A stretch of 64,000 bases of DNA from Turnera subulata (taxonomy: Eukaryota > Streptophyta > Magnoliopsida > Malpighiales > Passifloraceae): the NCBI GenBank assembly GCA_028386065.3, contig JAKUCV010002350.1:81618-145617 (forward strand), given 5' to 3'. The notes under the pieces were generated by a model that worked only from the letters and a program-made list of their open reading frames with translations, was not told the DNA's origin and did no database searches. How positions within the stretch are numbered: the stretch's first letter is position 1; each line of letters begins with the position of its first letter. Position numbers and translations under genes: made by a program. Shown here one piece after another: positions 41,805 to 52,950 of the stretch.

Positions 41805-44503
41805 CTGAGTAAAGCCGAAAGAAAGCCTTGGCTCACTCCCACTAGAGAAAATTTTTACAAAAAACATGTCATTAGTTTCTGAAATATGATACTGATGGTA
41901 AGAATGGCATGGCGTTTCAATGTCAGTACGGTCATTGAGACAACAATTGCATAATAACGAGTAAAATCTTCATTGAGTGATACAATAAATATAGAATAGT
42001 AAAGCACTAACCTCATGATACGTGAAGCATTCCATACCACCAAACATTTCTTCCCAGTCCGTATGTCCACAAAAGACTGCTTGGAAAAATGCATCATTCA
42101 GGGGAAAAAAGAAAGAGAAAAAGAAGAATAAGAGGAGAGGAAGTAATAAAGAGAATCAAATGGATGATCACTTACCTCGCAGTGGTCATCTAGAAGGACA
42201 GGTGGTTTGTGAATAATGTTATAAAACTTCTCCTTTGCCGACAAGAGAGAGTTTGTACATGAAATATTGTCAACATAATCAGAAGGCAGAAATCTCTCCC
42301 ACACAGCATCCATCCCTGCCGCGGTACAAAATTCACGACAAACAAGCGTCAATCTACATGCATCCTGAGGGGATGTAAAGGAGATGATGCGTCCAATGCA
42401 ATCTATTGGGAGAATAGCAGAAATATCTAGCTTCTGCTCCATTTGCCCCTGCTAATTCAAGGCACCAATGAATAAATGTACTACAGAAAATTGTTCCAGA
42501 ACATATACGAATCCCACACCAACACTACATGGAAGGAGATGAAGTCTCTGAATTCTAAAAAAAAATGCAAAATTATATAGACATCACTTAACATGTACAA
42601 TTAAAGGAAGTATAAAACACCAACGGTGATTCACAAATTGTATTTGACACATAATGAGCAATTGATAGCGACCACTACTAATGTCTATTAAACACCTCTG
42701 GGAACATCATCAATCAGTAATCGATGACTGCCAGCTAAAATAAGGAAACGCTAATCCTGATTGGTTATCAGTCAGCAGAAACTAGAAAGCACAATAGACA
42801 GACATATAAAGAGAAACAGTATAAGAGAAGCAAAAGGAACAACCGACGGCCATTAAGCAATGTAGAAACACTTACTCACAGCAAGTTAGAACACTTACGC
42901 ACTCTTGAAGAACTTGTTGATTACTACGAAGCCCACATTTAACTTGCTCCACTTCTGCTTCCAAAAGAGCATTTTGACAATGAAGGTTTTCCAAGACTCC
43001 TTCCAACTTTTTGTTAGTGCAATAGCTATGCCATCCATCTTTATCAATATGCTTATTTACAGGCAAAACACTGAATGAGTGCAAATCTGGCCCATAAATG
43101 TCCTTCAGCTTCTCCAACGAAACAAGTGGATCAAATCTTCCAATAAGTCCCACCATCCTGTGCCCCGAGAAAATTTTCTGGTCGTATTCTAAAAGACAAA
43201 AACAATATATGCCTGTTAAGTCATTCTATTATGCAGAATTTCCTATTTCCTTTTGGCGAGAAAAGAAGTGACAGCTTTAACTAAGCTTTAACCCGGATAA
43301 GAATCAGAGTGGTCACTTCTTGAAAATCCAAGGGACCACCACCAACACCAATGAAGGTGAGTATTGCTGACTTGGATGGCAAATAATGAAAGCAACATAG
43401 TAGTCAAATTTTATGAGCAATTCAAAGAGATTTAGATCCTACCAGTAATGATTATACACTCAATAAACAGAAACTGTCAGCATCACAAAACAGTGCACTA
43501 GCAAGTTGTCCATGGAAGAACAACGATAAAGAATACTTTTTTCATGCTTTTGGTGTGTGTGACTCTGTTAGAGATTATCTTTCGACAACCAAAGTAGGAG
43601 AAGACATAAACAAAGTGAGCATAGATGGGGGATCCCATTTAGTCAAATACCTGAAAGCATCTTTCTCATGTGTTATTAATGCATCAGATTTCCCATTAGA
43701 AGGAACTGGATACCAAGTACCAAGACAACTTCCATTTATTCCAGTTTTAAATTGCATGAAGTATTTCGTCAGATTGCTCTATAAGAGGAGCAACATTATT
43801 AAAAGTTAAAATTCAATACCTTTGCCGGGAAATAGTTTTGTAAGAAGTGGTCGCATTGCACCATCGTGAACCGTTGTAAACATCATTTTCTGTCAAAAGG
43901 AACATCTTCAAACAACTGAACAATTACTAAAATTCATAATGTTTCTTGTCATAGGAAAAGAATGAGCAAGCATCTTTTTCGAAGCAAAAAGCTCCAAAAA
44001 GGGAAGAGCATTACAAAGAAGGAAATACAATAAAATGCTTTACCACTACAAGAACAAGAGAAAGAAGTGGAATGATGAGCTTTCTGTAGGAAACAATGAA
44101 AATAAAGATACATAAGAGAAAAAAGCATCTGCAACAACTGAAATTAGCTAAAATCAGAAACCTATTTGACCTAAATGCATAAAGAAACTGAGTGAGACTG
44201 AAACTTACATTCAGATATCTAGGTATAAATGAAAGCATCAAACAGAAATTAATTCCTAAAAACGCATCACACAAAAAACCCATCAACTGGCAAAAGCCAT
44301 TTGCCCAAGCCAACAGCAAAATGTAGATATATGAACAAAAGGTCCTCACATGGAACAGAGGAAAATACAAAATGCAAAAAGGAAACAAAATAAAAAATCA
44401 AAGAAGGATTAATAGCACTTTGGGGGTACCATGCATTCAATTTTCTGTTATACTGGACTCCCAACTTTAATTCAGCTTGGTATGAAACATCTACGTTAGT
44501 AAT

Positions 44504-44794
44504 TGTTGTTTTCTGTTGCCTTGAATTCTAGTGGACCTAGTTTATGGTTTGGGCTTGTAGACTTGTTATTAGTTAGGGCCCAACTGTTAAGTTGCCGAAA
44601 GTGCAGGTTTACATACAGAGAATGTAAACAGGTTTTGTATTGTACTATCATTCATCATAGTGAAGAAACTCTCTCTGTTCTTGTCCGAGGACGTAGGCAT
44701 CAATGGCCGAACCTCGTTAAATCCTTGTGTCTATTTCTTTTCTTTCTCGTTGAGTGCTTGATTGATTGTGAGAAATAACCACGATCTCCAAACA
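44504..44794 (+). repeat. Copia 5' LTR
   Basis: 291 bp, TG...CA ends, followed directly by the primer-binding site. It differs from the 3' LTR at four positions, at about 44578, 44662, 44719 and 44790. Confidence 0.9.
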
Positions 44795-44812
44795 ATTGGT
44801 AGCGGAGCTCAG
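44795..44812 (+). promoter_or_regulatory. Copia primer-binding site
   Basis: 'attggtagcggagctcag' follows the LTR. It resembles the TGGTATCAGAGC site complementary to initiator methionine tRNA, with a few changes. Confidence 0.6.
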
Positions 44813-44846
44813 GGGTTGTTTTGGGTTCACAATCTAGGTTGTGAAG

Positions 44847-44999
44847 ATGTCAAGTTCATCATCTTCTTCAGGAAAGTATGAGATAGAGAAGTTTGATGGA
44901 GGATCTAGTTTTAGTCTTTGGAAGATTAGAATGAGATCTTCTCTGGTATTGCAAGGATTGTGGAAGGCAGTGGATGAGAATTTTCCTGCGGGTACAACA
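44847..44999 (+). CDS. Copia gag N-terminus (truncated by assembly gap)
   Basis: The ATG at 44847 opens a Ser-rich start followed by 'KYEIEKFDGGSSFSLWKIRM', typical of Copia gag of the Tork/Tnt1-like group. The frame continues into the N gap at 45000, so the CCHC knuckle cannot be seen. Confidence 0.75.
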
Positions 45000-45853
45000 N
45001 NNNNNNNNNNNNNNNNNNNNNNNNNNNNNNNNNNNNNNNNNNNNNNNNNNNNNNNNNNNNNNNNNNNNNNNNNNNNNNNNNNNNNNNNNNNNNNNNNNNN
45101 NNNNNNNNNNNNNNNNNNNNNNNNNNNNNNNNNNNNNNNNNNNNNNNNNNNNNNNNNNNNNNNNNNNNNNNNNNNNNNNNNNNNNNNNNNNNNNNNNNNN
45201 NNNNNNNNNNNNNNNNNNNNNNNNNNNNNNNNNNNNNNNNNNNNNNNNNNNNNNNNNNNNNNNNNNNNNNNNNNNNNNNNNNNNNNNNNNNNNNNNNNNN
45301 NNNNNNNNNNNNNNNNNNNNNNNNNNNNNNNNNNNNNNNNNNNNNNNNNNNNNNNNNNNNNNNNNNNNNNNNNNNNNNNNNNNNNNNNNNNNNNNNNNNN
45401 NNNNNNNNNNNNNNNNNNNNNNNNNNNNNNNNNNNNNNNNNNNNNNNNNNNNNNNNNNNNNNNNNNNNNNNNNNNNNNNNNNNNNNNNNNNNNNNNNNNN
45501 NNNNNNNNNNNNNNNNNNNNNNNNNNNNNNNNNNNNNNNNNNNNNNNNNNNNNNNNNNNNNNNNNNNNNNNNNNNNNNNNNNNNNNNNNNNNNNNNNNNN
45601 NNNNNNNNNNNNNNNNNNNNNNNNNNNNNNNNNNNNNNNNNNNNNNNNNNNNNNNNNNNNNNNNNNNNNNNNNNNNNNNNNNNNNNNNNNNNNNNNNNNN
45701 NNNNNNNNNNNNNNNNNNNNNNNNNNNNNNNNNNNNNNNNNNNNNNNNNNNNNNNNNNNNNNNNNNNNNNNNNNNNNNNNNNNNNNNNNNNNNNNNNNNN
45801 NNNNNNNNNNNNNNNNNNNNNNNNNNNNNNNNNNNNNNNNNNNNNNNNNNNNN
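45000..45853. other. Assembly gap (854 N)
   Basis: A run of N lies inside the Copia element. Open frames across it are artefacts. The size may be nominal: the coding expected between the gag start and the visible integrase is larger than the space available. Confidence 0.95.
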
Positions 45854-48526
45854 CAAAACTTGCTGGATGGGTATAAAAATGAAGCTCTAGAATTTTGTGA
45901 GCACTGTGTGGTTGGTAAACAAACTAGGGTGAAGTTCAGCAAGAAGGCAGAACACAAGACCAAGGACAAGTTAGATTACATACATTCTGACTTGTGGGGT
46001 CCGAACAGAGTTCCTTCTAAGAATGGTGCCAGGTATTTCATGACTTTGATTGACGATTATTCTAGGATGGTGTGGGTGTATTTTCTGAAGACAAAAGATG
46101 AAGCATTTTCAACTTTTGTTAAATGGAAGACGATGGTTGAGCGCCAAACAGAGCGAAAAGTTAAGCGTCTTCGGACTGACAATGGGTTGGAATTTTGCAA
46201 CAGGGTGTTCAACAATTTCTGCAGCAAAGAGGGAATAGTGAGGCACCGCACTTGTGCAGGAACACCACAGTAGAATGGTGTTGCAGAACGTATGAACAGG
46301 ACGCTTTGTGATAGAGCACGAAGCATGCTTTCACATTCAGGTGTCAGCAAAAGTTTTTGGGCTGAAGCTGTCAATACAGCTTGCTATTTGGTTAACAGGT
46401 CTCCATCGACAGCTATTGAGTTGAAAACTCCTTTTGAGGTATGGTCCGGTTTTCCTGCTGATTACTCTAATTTAAGAGTATTTGGTTGTCCTGCATATGC
46501 TCATGTGAGGGATGGTAAACTTGAGCCGAGGGCAAAGAAATGCATATTTCTAGGATATGCATCTGGAGTAAAGGGTTACTGGCTGTGGTGTACAGATACC
46601 AAGTCTCCAGGTATGATTATTAGCAGGGATGTGAAATTTAATGAATGTGTCTCATTGGATGGTCAAAAGGAGAAGACAATAGCAGAAACAGACCGCGGTG
46701 TCAGAGAACAAATTGAGCTTGAGATTGATATTCCACAAGTTCAGCCTTGTAATATAGTTGTGGAGGAGGTGCAAAATCTTGCTGTTGATGATGCACCTGT
46801 ACAACAACAGCAAACATATAATATTGCCACAGGTAGATCAAAGAGGCAAACGAAAGTACCAGCTAAGTATGCGAATGTTGCTGACGCAAATCTTGTTGGT
46901 TATGCAAACCTTGTAGAATTTGCATTGTCAGTTGCAGAAACAATTGATGTGCAGGAGCCTAATAGCTATAAAGAAGCTATTGCTAGCTCGGATGCTGATC
47001 AATGGATTGGTGCTATGGGTGAAGAGATTGAGTCTCTTCACAAGAATCAAACATGGAAGCTTGTTCCATTGCCGAAAGGACAGAAGGTAGTAGGCTGCAA
47101 GTGGGTTTTCAAGAGGAAAGAAGGAAATCCGGGGGTTGAAGCACCTAGATACAAGGCAAGGTTAGTAGCTAAAGGTTTTACACAGAGGGAGGGGATAGAC
47201 TATAATGAAGTATTTTCTCCAGTGGTAAAACACAGCTCTATCAGGGTCTTATTAGCTATGGTGGCTCTTCATGACTTAGAGCTAGAGCAGTTAGATGTAA
47301 AAACTGCTTTCTTGCATGGTGAGTTGGAGGAGCAAATTTATATGCGTCAACCTGAGGGATTCATCACTCCAGGTATGGAAGACCATGTTTGCTTACTTAA
47401 GAAGTCCTTATATGGTTTGAAACAGTCTCCTAGGCAGTGGTATAAGAGGTTTGATACATTCATGGTTCGTAGTGGCTTTACTCGAAGTGCATATGATAGT
47501 TGTGTGTATCATAAGAAGCTTGCAGATGATTCTTTGGTGTATTTGCTGTTGTATGTGGATGACATGCTCATTGCTGCTAACAGTATGTCAGAGATTACCG
47601 TATTGAAAAAGCAGCTTGGTGAAGAGTTTGAGATGAAGGATTTGGGTGCAGCAAGGAAGATTTTAGGGATGGAAATCACAAGGAATAGAAGTGTTGGGAA
47701 GCTTACGCTTAGTCAACAGTCCTATGTTGAGAAAGTTCTCCAGAGATTTAATTTAGCAGGTGCTAAACCTGTGTCTATTCCATTTGCTACACATTTCAAG
47801 TTGTCTGCAGACATGTCACCAAAGACAGACGAGGAGATGGAAGAAATGTCTCTTGTTCCATATTCAAGTGCTGTAGGTAGCATCATGTATGCTATGGTAT
47901 GCACTCGTCCTGACATTTCACATGCTGTCAGTGTTGTGAGTAGATACATGGCGTATCCAGGAAAGGAACATTGGCAAGCAGTGAAGTGGATTTTGAGATA
48001 CTTAAAAGGTACTGCTAGTGTTGGTTTGACGTTTGACAAAGCCAAGTTAATGAATTCGATTGTTGGCTATGTTGATTCAGACTATGCAGGGGACTTAGAT
48101 AAGAGAAGGTCTTTGACAGGTTATGTCTTTAGTCTTTCTGGTAGTGCTATCAGTTGGAAAGCAACTTTGCAAGCTGTTGTTGCGTTGTCTACTACAGAGG
48201 CAGAGTATATGGCTATTACTGAAGCAGTGAAAGAAGCTATTTGGTTACAAGGTCTGGTAAGTGATCTGGGGTTGCCACAGAAGAAAACTGCAGTGTTTTG
48301 TGACAATCAAAGTGCTATCCATCTTACTAAGAACCAGATGTATCATGAGCGAACAAAGCATATAGATGTCAGACTTCACTTTATTCGGGACATTATATCA
48401 CAGGGTGTTGTTGATGTGAAGAAAGTGTCTACACATGATAATCCAGCAGATATGATGACCAAGGCAGTTCCAGTTACCAAGTTTAGGCATTGCCTAGACT
48501 TGGTTGGTGTAGGCAGTACGCAGTAA
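45854..48526 (+). pseudogene. Copia pol: integrase, reverse transcriptase, RNase H with one nonsense codon
   Basis: One frame runs from the gap to 48526. The pre-integrase zinc motif end 'EFCEHCVVGKQTR' is followed by the integrase core ('IHSDLWGP', 'LIDDYSRMVWVYFLK', 'LRTDNGLEF'). Reverse transcriptase follows ('[18 protein letters not shown]', '[11 protein letters not shown]'), then RNase H ('[16 protein letters not shown]', '[11 protein letters not shown]'). At 46271-46273 a TAG replaces the second Gln of the conserved TPQQNGVAER, a single C-to-T change. Everything downstream to the natural stop is open. The element is young but cannot make full pol without readthrough. Confidence 0.93.
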
Positions 48527-48592
48527 TGCCCTTAAGAGGGCTGTGATAAGGCAGCGGGTTGTTTTTCCTGGTAGATGAAGAGAATTCAAGTC

Positions 48593-48604
48593 AAGGGGAA
48601 GATT
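48593..48604 (+). promoter_or_regulatory. Copia polypurine tract
   Basis: 'aaggggaagatt' sits directly before the 3' LTR and would prime plus-strand synthesis. Confidence 0.7.
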
Positions 48605-48895
48605 TGTTGTTTTCTGTTGCCTTGAATTCTAGTGGACCTAGTTTATGGTTTGGGCTTGTAGACTTGTTATTAGTTAGTGCCCAACTGTTAAGTTGCCGAA
48701 AGTGCAGGTTTACATACAGAGAATGTAAACAGGTTTTGTATTGTACTATCATTCATCATAGTGGAGAAACTCTCTCTGTTCTTGTCCGAGGACGTAGGCA
48801 TCAATGGCCGAACCTCGTTTAATCCTTGTGTCTATTTCTTTTCTTTCTCGTTGAGTGCTTGATTGATTGTGAGAAATAACCACGATCTCCTAACA
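48605..48895 (+). repeat. Copia 3' LTR
   Basis: 291 bp, same ends as the 5' LTR, followed by the right target-site duplication GTAAT at 48896-48900. Confidence 0.9.
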
Positions 48896-50479
48896 GTAAT
48901 CATTATAAAATGCCATTAACCCAAATAATACAACACTTACGCTTCCCTGTGCCATGTTCTTGAGATGCTCTCTCTCAGTTTCTATTGTGGTGGATTGGAT
49001 GCGTTCTTCCTGTGATGAACCATTTTGTGAAAATCTAAGGCTCTTCAACCCCACATCTTCTTGTAGATTAAGACTTTTCCTTTTCTAGGAAAACAATTCA
49101 AAAGGCTATATGAGTTAAACAGAACAAACAAGAAAATCCCGTTGAGACAGAACATGTTCAAATTCAATCCTCAAGTAACTGAAGAAGGATTCATTTGATC
49201 ACAAACAAAAAAGAAGAAGAATTCGAACCCGGAGTAAGGAAGTGAAAGAAAACTAAACAACAGTAGCATAGAATGATAATATATGTAACTAAACAAAGGT
49301 AGAGGTAGACAACTATATGTTCTACACAATAAAACAACCTACCCGAGACACTCTGTCGTTTCTAAAAAGCAGTGGTGGTTCATTCTTCACGGTTGTGGCA
49401 GACACCAAGTCCTGTTCTTTTCCGGGTTTAATTCTCTTTTCTCCCTAGAAGAATGGAAATTTTTTAAGATTGCATCAGTAGCAAGAGAAGAAAAGAAAAC
49501 AGACAATAAAGAAACTGAGTCAATAAGGCATAGGAAGCAAGCACACACTTGATGGTCGACAGCCGCAACAAGGTTTGAAACAATAGTTGATTGGAGAGAC
49601 ATATGATCGTCGCTTTTACCGATACCAGACGACGATACATCAGCACACAACAAGCCAATAGTCCAAAAACGGAAAAAAGAAAGAAAAATCATCGTTAAGC
49701 TTTGTAAACAAATTTCGTTGAATCTAAAATACAAAAAACGATTCTTTCTTCTTTTTTTTTCTTTTTGTTTTGGCGCCAAAATAAAAAAACACACCGTGTT
49801 TTCCGTAAGCGTTTTCGGCGTTGGGGTTGGGGTTCAGCTGCTGCTGCTCCGTAACGGTGGTGGGGAAGTTGGTCTTGGCCCTGGCACCGCGGAACTTGAG
49901 AGCAGCCGCGTCATAAGCACGCGCCGCCTCCTTGGCGGTGTCAAAAGTGCCGAGCCAGACCCGGGCTTTCTTGGCCGGGTCGCGGGTCTCGGCGCCGTAC
50001 CGGCCCCGCGGTCTCTTCCTTACGCCTCTGTATCGGACCTCTCCGGTGAAGGAGGTTGTTGTGGAGGGGATAGTGGGTGTTTCTCTTCCCGCCATTGTCT
50101 ATTTTTGTCTTGGCTTTGAAGATTTTCTGTTTGCTACAAAATTACAAAGTCGTGGGTTATATATATCTTTTCTTTTTTTGTTTTTTTTTTAAAGTTAAGT
50201 GTAGTTGTCTAACCGAGTTCAAATGATGAAGATCATTGACAACTGACAAGAGGCTATTAGTTAGGGTAATTGATATTTTTATTTAAGGTAACAATTCTTT
50301 TGAGTTAATTTTTTATGTGAAGAATAATATATTTACTTTCGAATTTATAATTTATCAGACTTAAAAAGAATTGTAATGGATTAATTTTTTATAAATTTGA
50401 GACACAAATATAAGAAATCAACTACACAAATTATTTCCTAAAATAAAAATGATATTTTAATTACTAATTTTTTTATATG

Positions 50480-50765
50480 ATATATGGGTCGAGATCTATT
50501 CATATAAGCGGGCCTCAAAAGAAACCCAAGGCGTTATCTTCAGGCAACGACAAAAAAGACCAAACGAATAATTAAAATGGGCTGACTTGGGCCTGCCTCG
50601 TCCAGCAAACTCCTTAGGGGAATTGGCCCAAGAATTCTTTTCTTCTCGGGGTCAGAATGGCAGAAAAACCACATTACCATCTTCCTTTGTTGGCGATTGT
50701 GCGTCCAATATTTACTGATTTCTTTGGTGTGACGAAATCTAAAATTCAGGAATGGGTACGCCAAT
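50480..50765 (-). promoter_or_regulatory. Conserved upstream module, copy 2
   Basis: This flank of the copy 2 ERF exon is closely similar to 56935-57240 upstream of copy 3 and to 59800-60015 after SDR-2. Shared words include 'tatctt/catcttcaggca', 'aattggcccaagaattc' and several AGGCCC/GGGCC-type words. It is either promoter sequence duplicated with the ERF unit or simply part of the duplicated block. Confidence 0.6.
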
Positions 50766-50943
50766 AAAATTCAGGAATCAAGAATTTCCAAGTTATTTCA
50801 ATGTTTGTACGTAGCTCCTGTATGTCGGTAATGTATAGAAAACCAACTGTTCCTTTCCTCCTACGTAACACTACTCCTAGTTATAGCATGCCCTCCTCCT
50901 TTTTTTTATCACGCTATGTTGTTTAAAATTATGCTTGAAAGTT

Positions 50944-51048
50944 TTTTTTTTTCTTTCCCATACGATATCCGGAATTTTGTCCCGACTAATGCTGTTCGAT
51001 CCGAGTCATGCACCTTGTTACGTAGGTGAGTCTCCTGAGATTTTCTAT
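50944..51048 (-). mobile_element. SINE-like insertion with 17-bp target-site duplications
   Basis: A 105-bp insert with a T-run at its left end (minus-strand A tail) is flanked by 'aattatgcttgaaagtt' (50927-50943) and 'aattgtgcttgaaagtt' (51049-51065), one mismatch. The insert is absent from the paralogous position near 57390. Its 3' end (minus strand 'attagtcgggacaaaattcc') matches the SINE-like end at 28234. Confidence 0.75.
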
Positions 51049-51236
51049 AATTGTGCTTGAAAGTTGAAATGGAAAGTGGAGTTAAAAAAATCTTGGTATG
51101 CAAACAAATTGGGAACATGGCGGAAAATGCAACATTAATGCGGCAGAGACCTGTAACAAACTACTACCAGCCCCTATTATGGTGTGTAATAACTGTATAA
51201 AGAAACAAAACGAGATGGTACAAATTAATAGCTTGC

Positions 51237-51301
51237 CTAACAATGGCCCTGCTGGTTGTTTCTTTTATCGCACCAAAATGTCAAGTTTTGTAACATATTA
51301 A
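51237..51301 (+). pseudogene. SDR remnant (last 21 codons)
   Basis: Only the C-terminus of an SDR-1-like gene remains ('LPNNGPAGCFFYRTKMSSF' then VTY and stop), followed by a 3' flank very similar to that of SDR-1. The sequence just before it (to about 51230) matches the upstream module near 57550. A deletion of roughly 2 kb therefore joined the module to the end of the last exon. Confidence 0.9.
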
Positions 51302-51757
51302 AGTCCATTCCAAGACAAAAAGAATGGAAGATGGAACTATATGACGGGAAACTATTCTAAAATAATTTAAATGTATAATTTTTCAATATGTAATCAAATT
51401 GTCAACATAAAGCAGCAGCAATCTTCAATTCTTCATGAGACTCATTGCTTTTGTATCGCTTTCATTTACAATTAAACATCACCACAACAAATCTTATTGA
51501 TTTACTGCTACTTATGCTACTTCATCCATTTGATTACAAATATAAAACTAAAGATGCTAAAATTTTACATATATAAATACATTATAGAATAAATTTGTTC
51601 AAAATACTTCACTAGTTTAAGTACAAACAAAAACAAATAAAAGTTTAAAGAAACATTATCGCGGTGGAAGAAGACGATGGGAACAACTCTCTCCTCGTAA
51701 AGACTAGGCAACGACTATGCAAGGCAGCAAGCTTCCACCCAGAAACATAACCATAGG

Positions 51758-52842
51758 TTAAGAAAAATGGAGAACCTTGGGCCTAAACTCAATTGCCTTT
51801 ATGTGGAGGCCAAGCAACATTATGCATGCATCAGTATCTCTCCTCCATAATTTCCACTGAATTTTAGTCCCATCGTCCCCATAATCATTGAAGAATTCAC
51901 CCATCACAATCTCCTTTGAACCATCCGGTCTATCCCGAGCCATTGCATCCATAGCTTCATCCACAACTTCGGGAAGTTCCAGATATACATGGCGCAGTCC
52001 TCTAGCACCATTTCCTTCATGATGCACACGTATTTCTAGCGGGACTATATCATAACCATAACTTTTTTCATCCATGTCAAACACTACGTGGGCAACATAT
52101 GCAGTTTTAGGTGATAAGAGTTTGCTCTCAATCTCCTGAGTAAGACCGTAAGAAAGCCGATGTATTGGGTGACTCCCACTAGAGGAAATTTAAAAAAACA
52201 TGTCATTAGTTTCTGAAATATGCTACTGATGGTAAAAATGGCATGGCATTTCATCGTCAACACAGTCATTGAGACAACAATGGCATAATAACGAGTAAAA
52301 TCTTCATGTAGTGATACAACCACAAAGTGGAAGGAAGGCGCATTACGATAAATATAGAATAGTAAAGCACTAACCGTGAAACATTCCACACCACCAAACA
52401 TTTCTTCCCAGTCCCTCTGTCGACAAAAGACTGCTTGGAAAAATACATCATTTAGAAGAATAAATGAGGAGAGGAAGTAATAAAGTTGCATATGTGCAAT
52501 ATGAACAACTACTTAGATTCCATGAGAAGTACAGTAATTAGCAACAAATTGAAGAGAATCAAATGGATGGTTCCTTACCTCGCGGTGGTCATCGAGTAGG
52601 ACAGGCTTGTGAATAATATTATAAAACTTCTCCTTTGCGGACAAGAGGGAGTTTGTACACGAAATATTGCCAACAAAATCAGAAGGCAGAAATCTCTCCC
52701 ACGCAGCATCCATCCCTGCCGCCGTACAAAATTCACGACAAACAAGCGACAATCGACACGCATCCCGAGGGGATGTAAGGGGGATGATGTGTGCAATGCA
52801 ATCTATTGGGAGAATAGCAGAAATATCCAGCTTCTGCTCCAT
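51758..52842 (-). CDS. F-box/PP2 (PP2-B-like) protein, copy 3
   Basis: Three exons (52842-52579, 52430-52375, 52178-51758) join in frame into 246 residues. The ATG at 52842 lies six bases inside the F-box exon. The F-box ('[20 protein letters not shown]', 'WERFLPSD') is followed by the short exon with 'RGTGKKC' and the PP2 lectin domain ('[20 protein letters not shown]', 'KAIEFRPKV'). This is the usual PP2-B three-exon structure. Such proteins are SCF ubiquitin-ligase adaptors with a possible glycan-binding C-terminus. In copy 1 the same exons are joined to AP2 exons; here the upstream linker is frameshifted, so an independent promoter would be needed. Confidence 0.75.
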
Positions 52843-52950
52843 TTGCCCCTGCGAATTCAAGGCACAAATGAATAAATGTACAACAGAAAACTATTACAGA
52901 ACCTATACGAATCCCACAGAAATAGTACATGGAAGGTAGAATACTTATTG

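Larger units (their letters stand above)
44504..48895 (+). mobile_element. Ty1-copia LTR retrotransposon inserted in an intron
   Basis: A complete element by its ends: 291-bp LTRs (44504-44794 and 48605-48895) beginning TGTTG and ending AACA, with a 5-bp target-site duplication GTAAT at 44499-44503 and 48896-48900. The matching empty site is seen in copy 3 near 54490. The gene order gag, integrase, reverse transcriptase, RNase H marks Ty1-copia. It lies antisense to the host gene. The LTRs differ at four of 291 positions by eye. An N gap removes the centre of gag, the protease and the integrase N-terminus. Confidence 0.95.
41368..50095 (-). pseudogene. AP2/ERF - F-box - PP2 copy 2, disrupted
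   Basis: Recognisable exons: ERF 50095-49795, then 49640-49549, 49444-49343, 49084-48941, 43889-43820, 43188-42899, F-box 42448-42176, 42076-42012 and PP2 41841-41368. Phases still match throughout, showing the same fused architecture as copy 1. There are two extra exons after the AP2 exon, and the counterparts of copy 1 exons 2-3 are missing. Damage: the acceptor before 49640 reads CTG where copy 3 has CAG. A 59-bp insertion (41746-41804) in the PP2 exon gives a stop and frameshift. Exon 2 has lost 81 bases relative to copy 3. A Copia element fills the intron between 48941 and 43889. The ERF exon alone and an F-box fragment (ATG at 42442) remain open. Confidence 0.7.

Noticed and set aside
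43949..44464. Minus-strand Phe/Leu/Cys-rich open frames (also at 53945-54133)
   Set aside because: They fall inside the intron before linker exon 5 and are conserved between copies 2 and 3 only because of the recent duplication; they contain no domain.
44834..45969. Four long open frames of 300-349 codons
   Set aside because: They are open only because they cross the 854-base N gap; only the gag start (+) and pol (+) are real.
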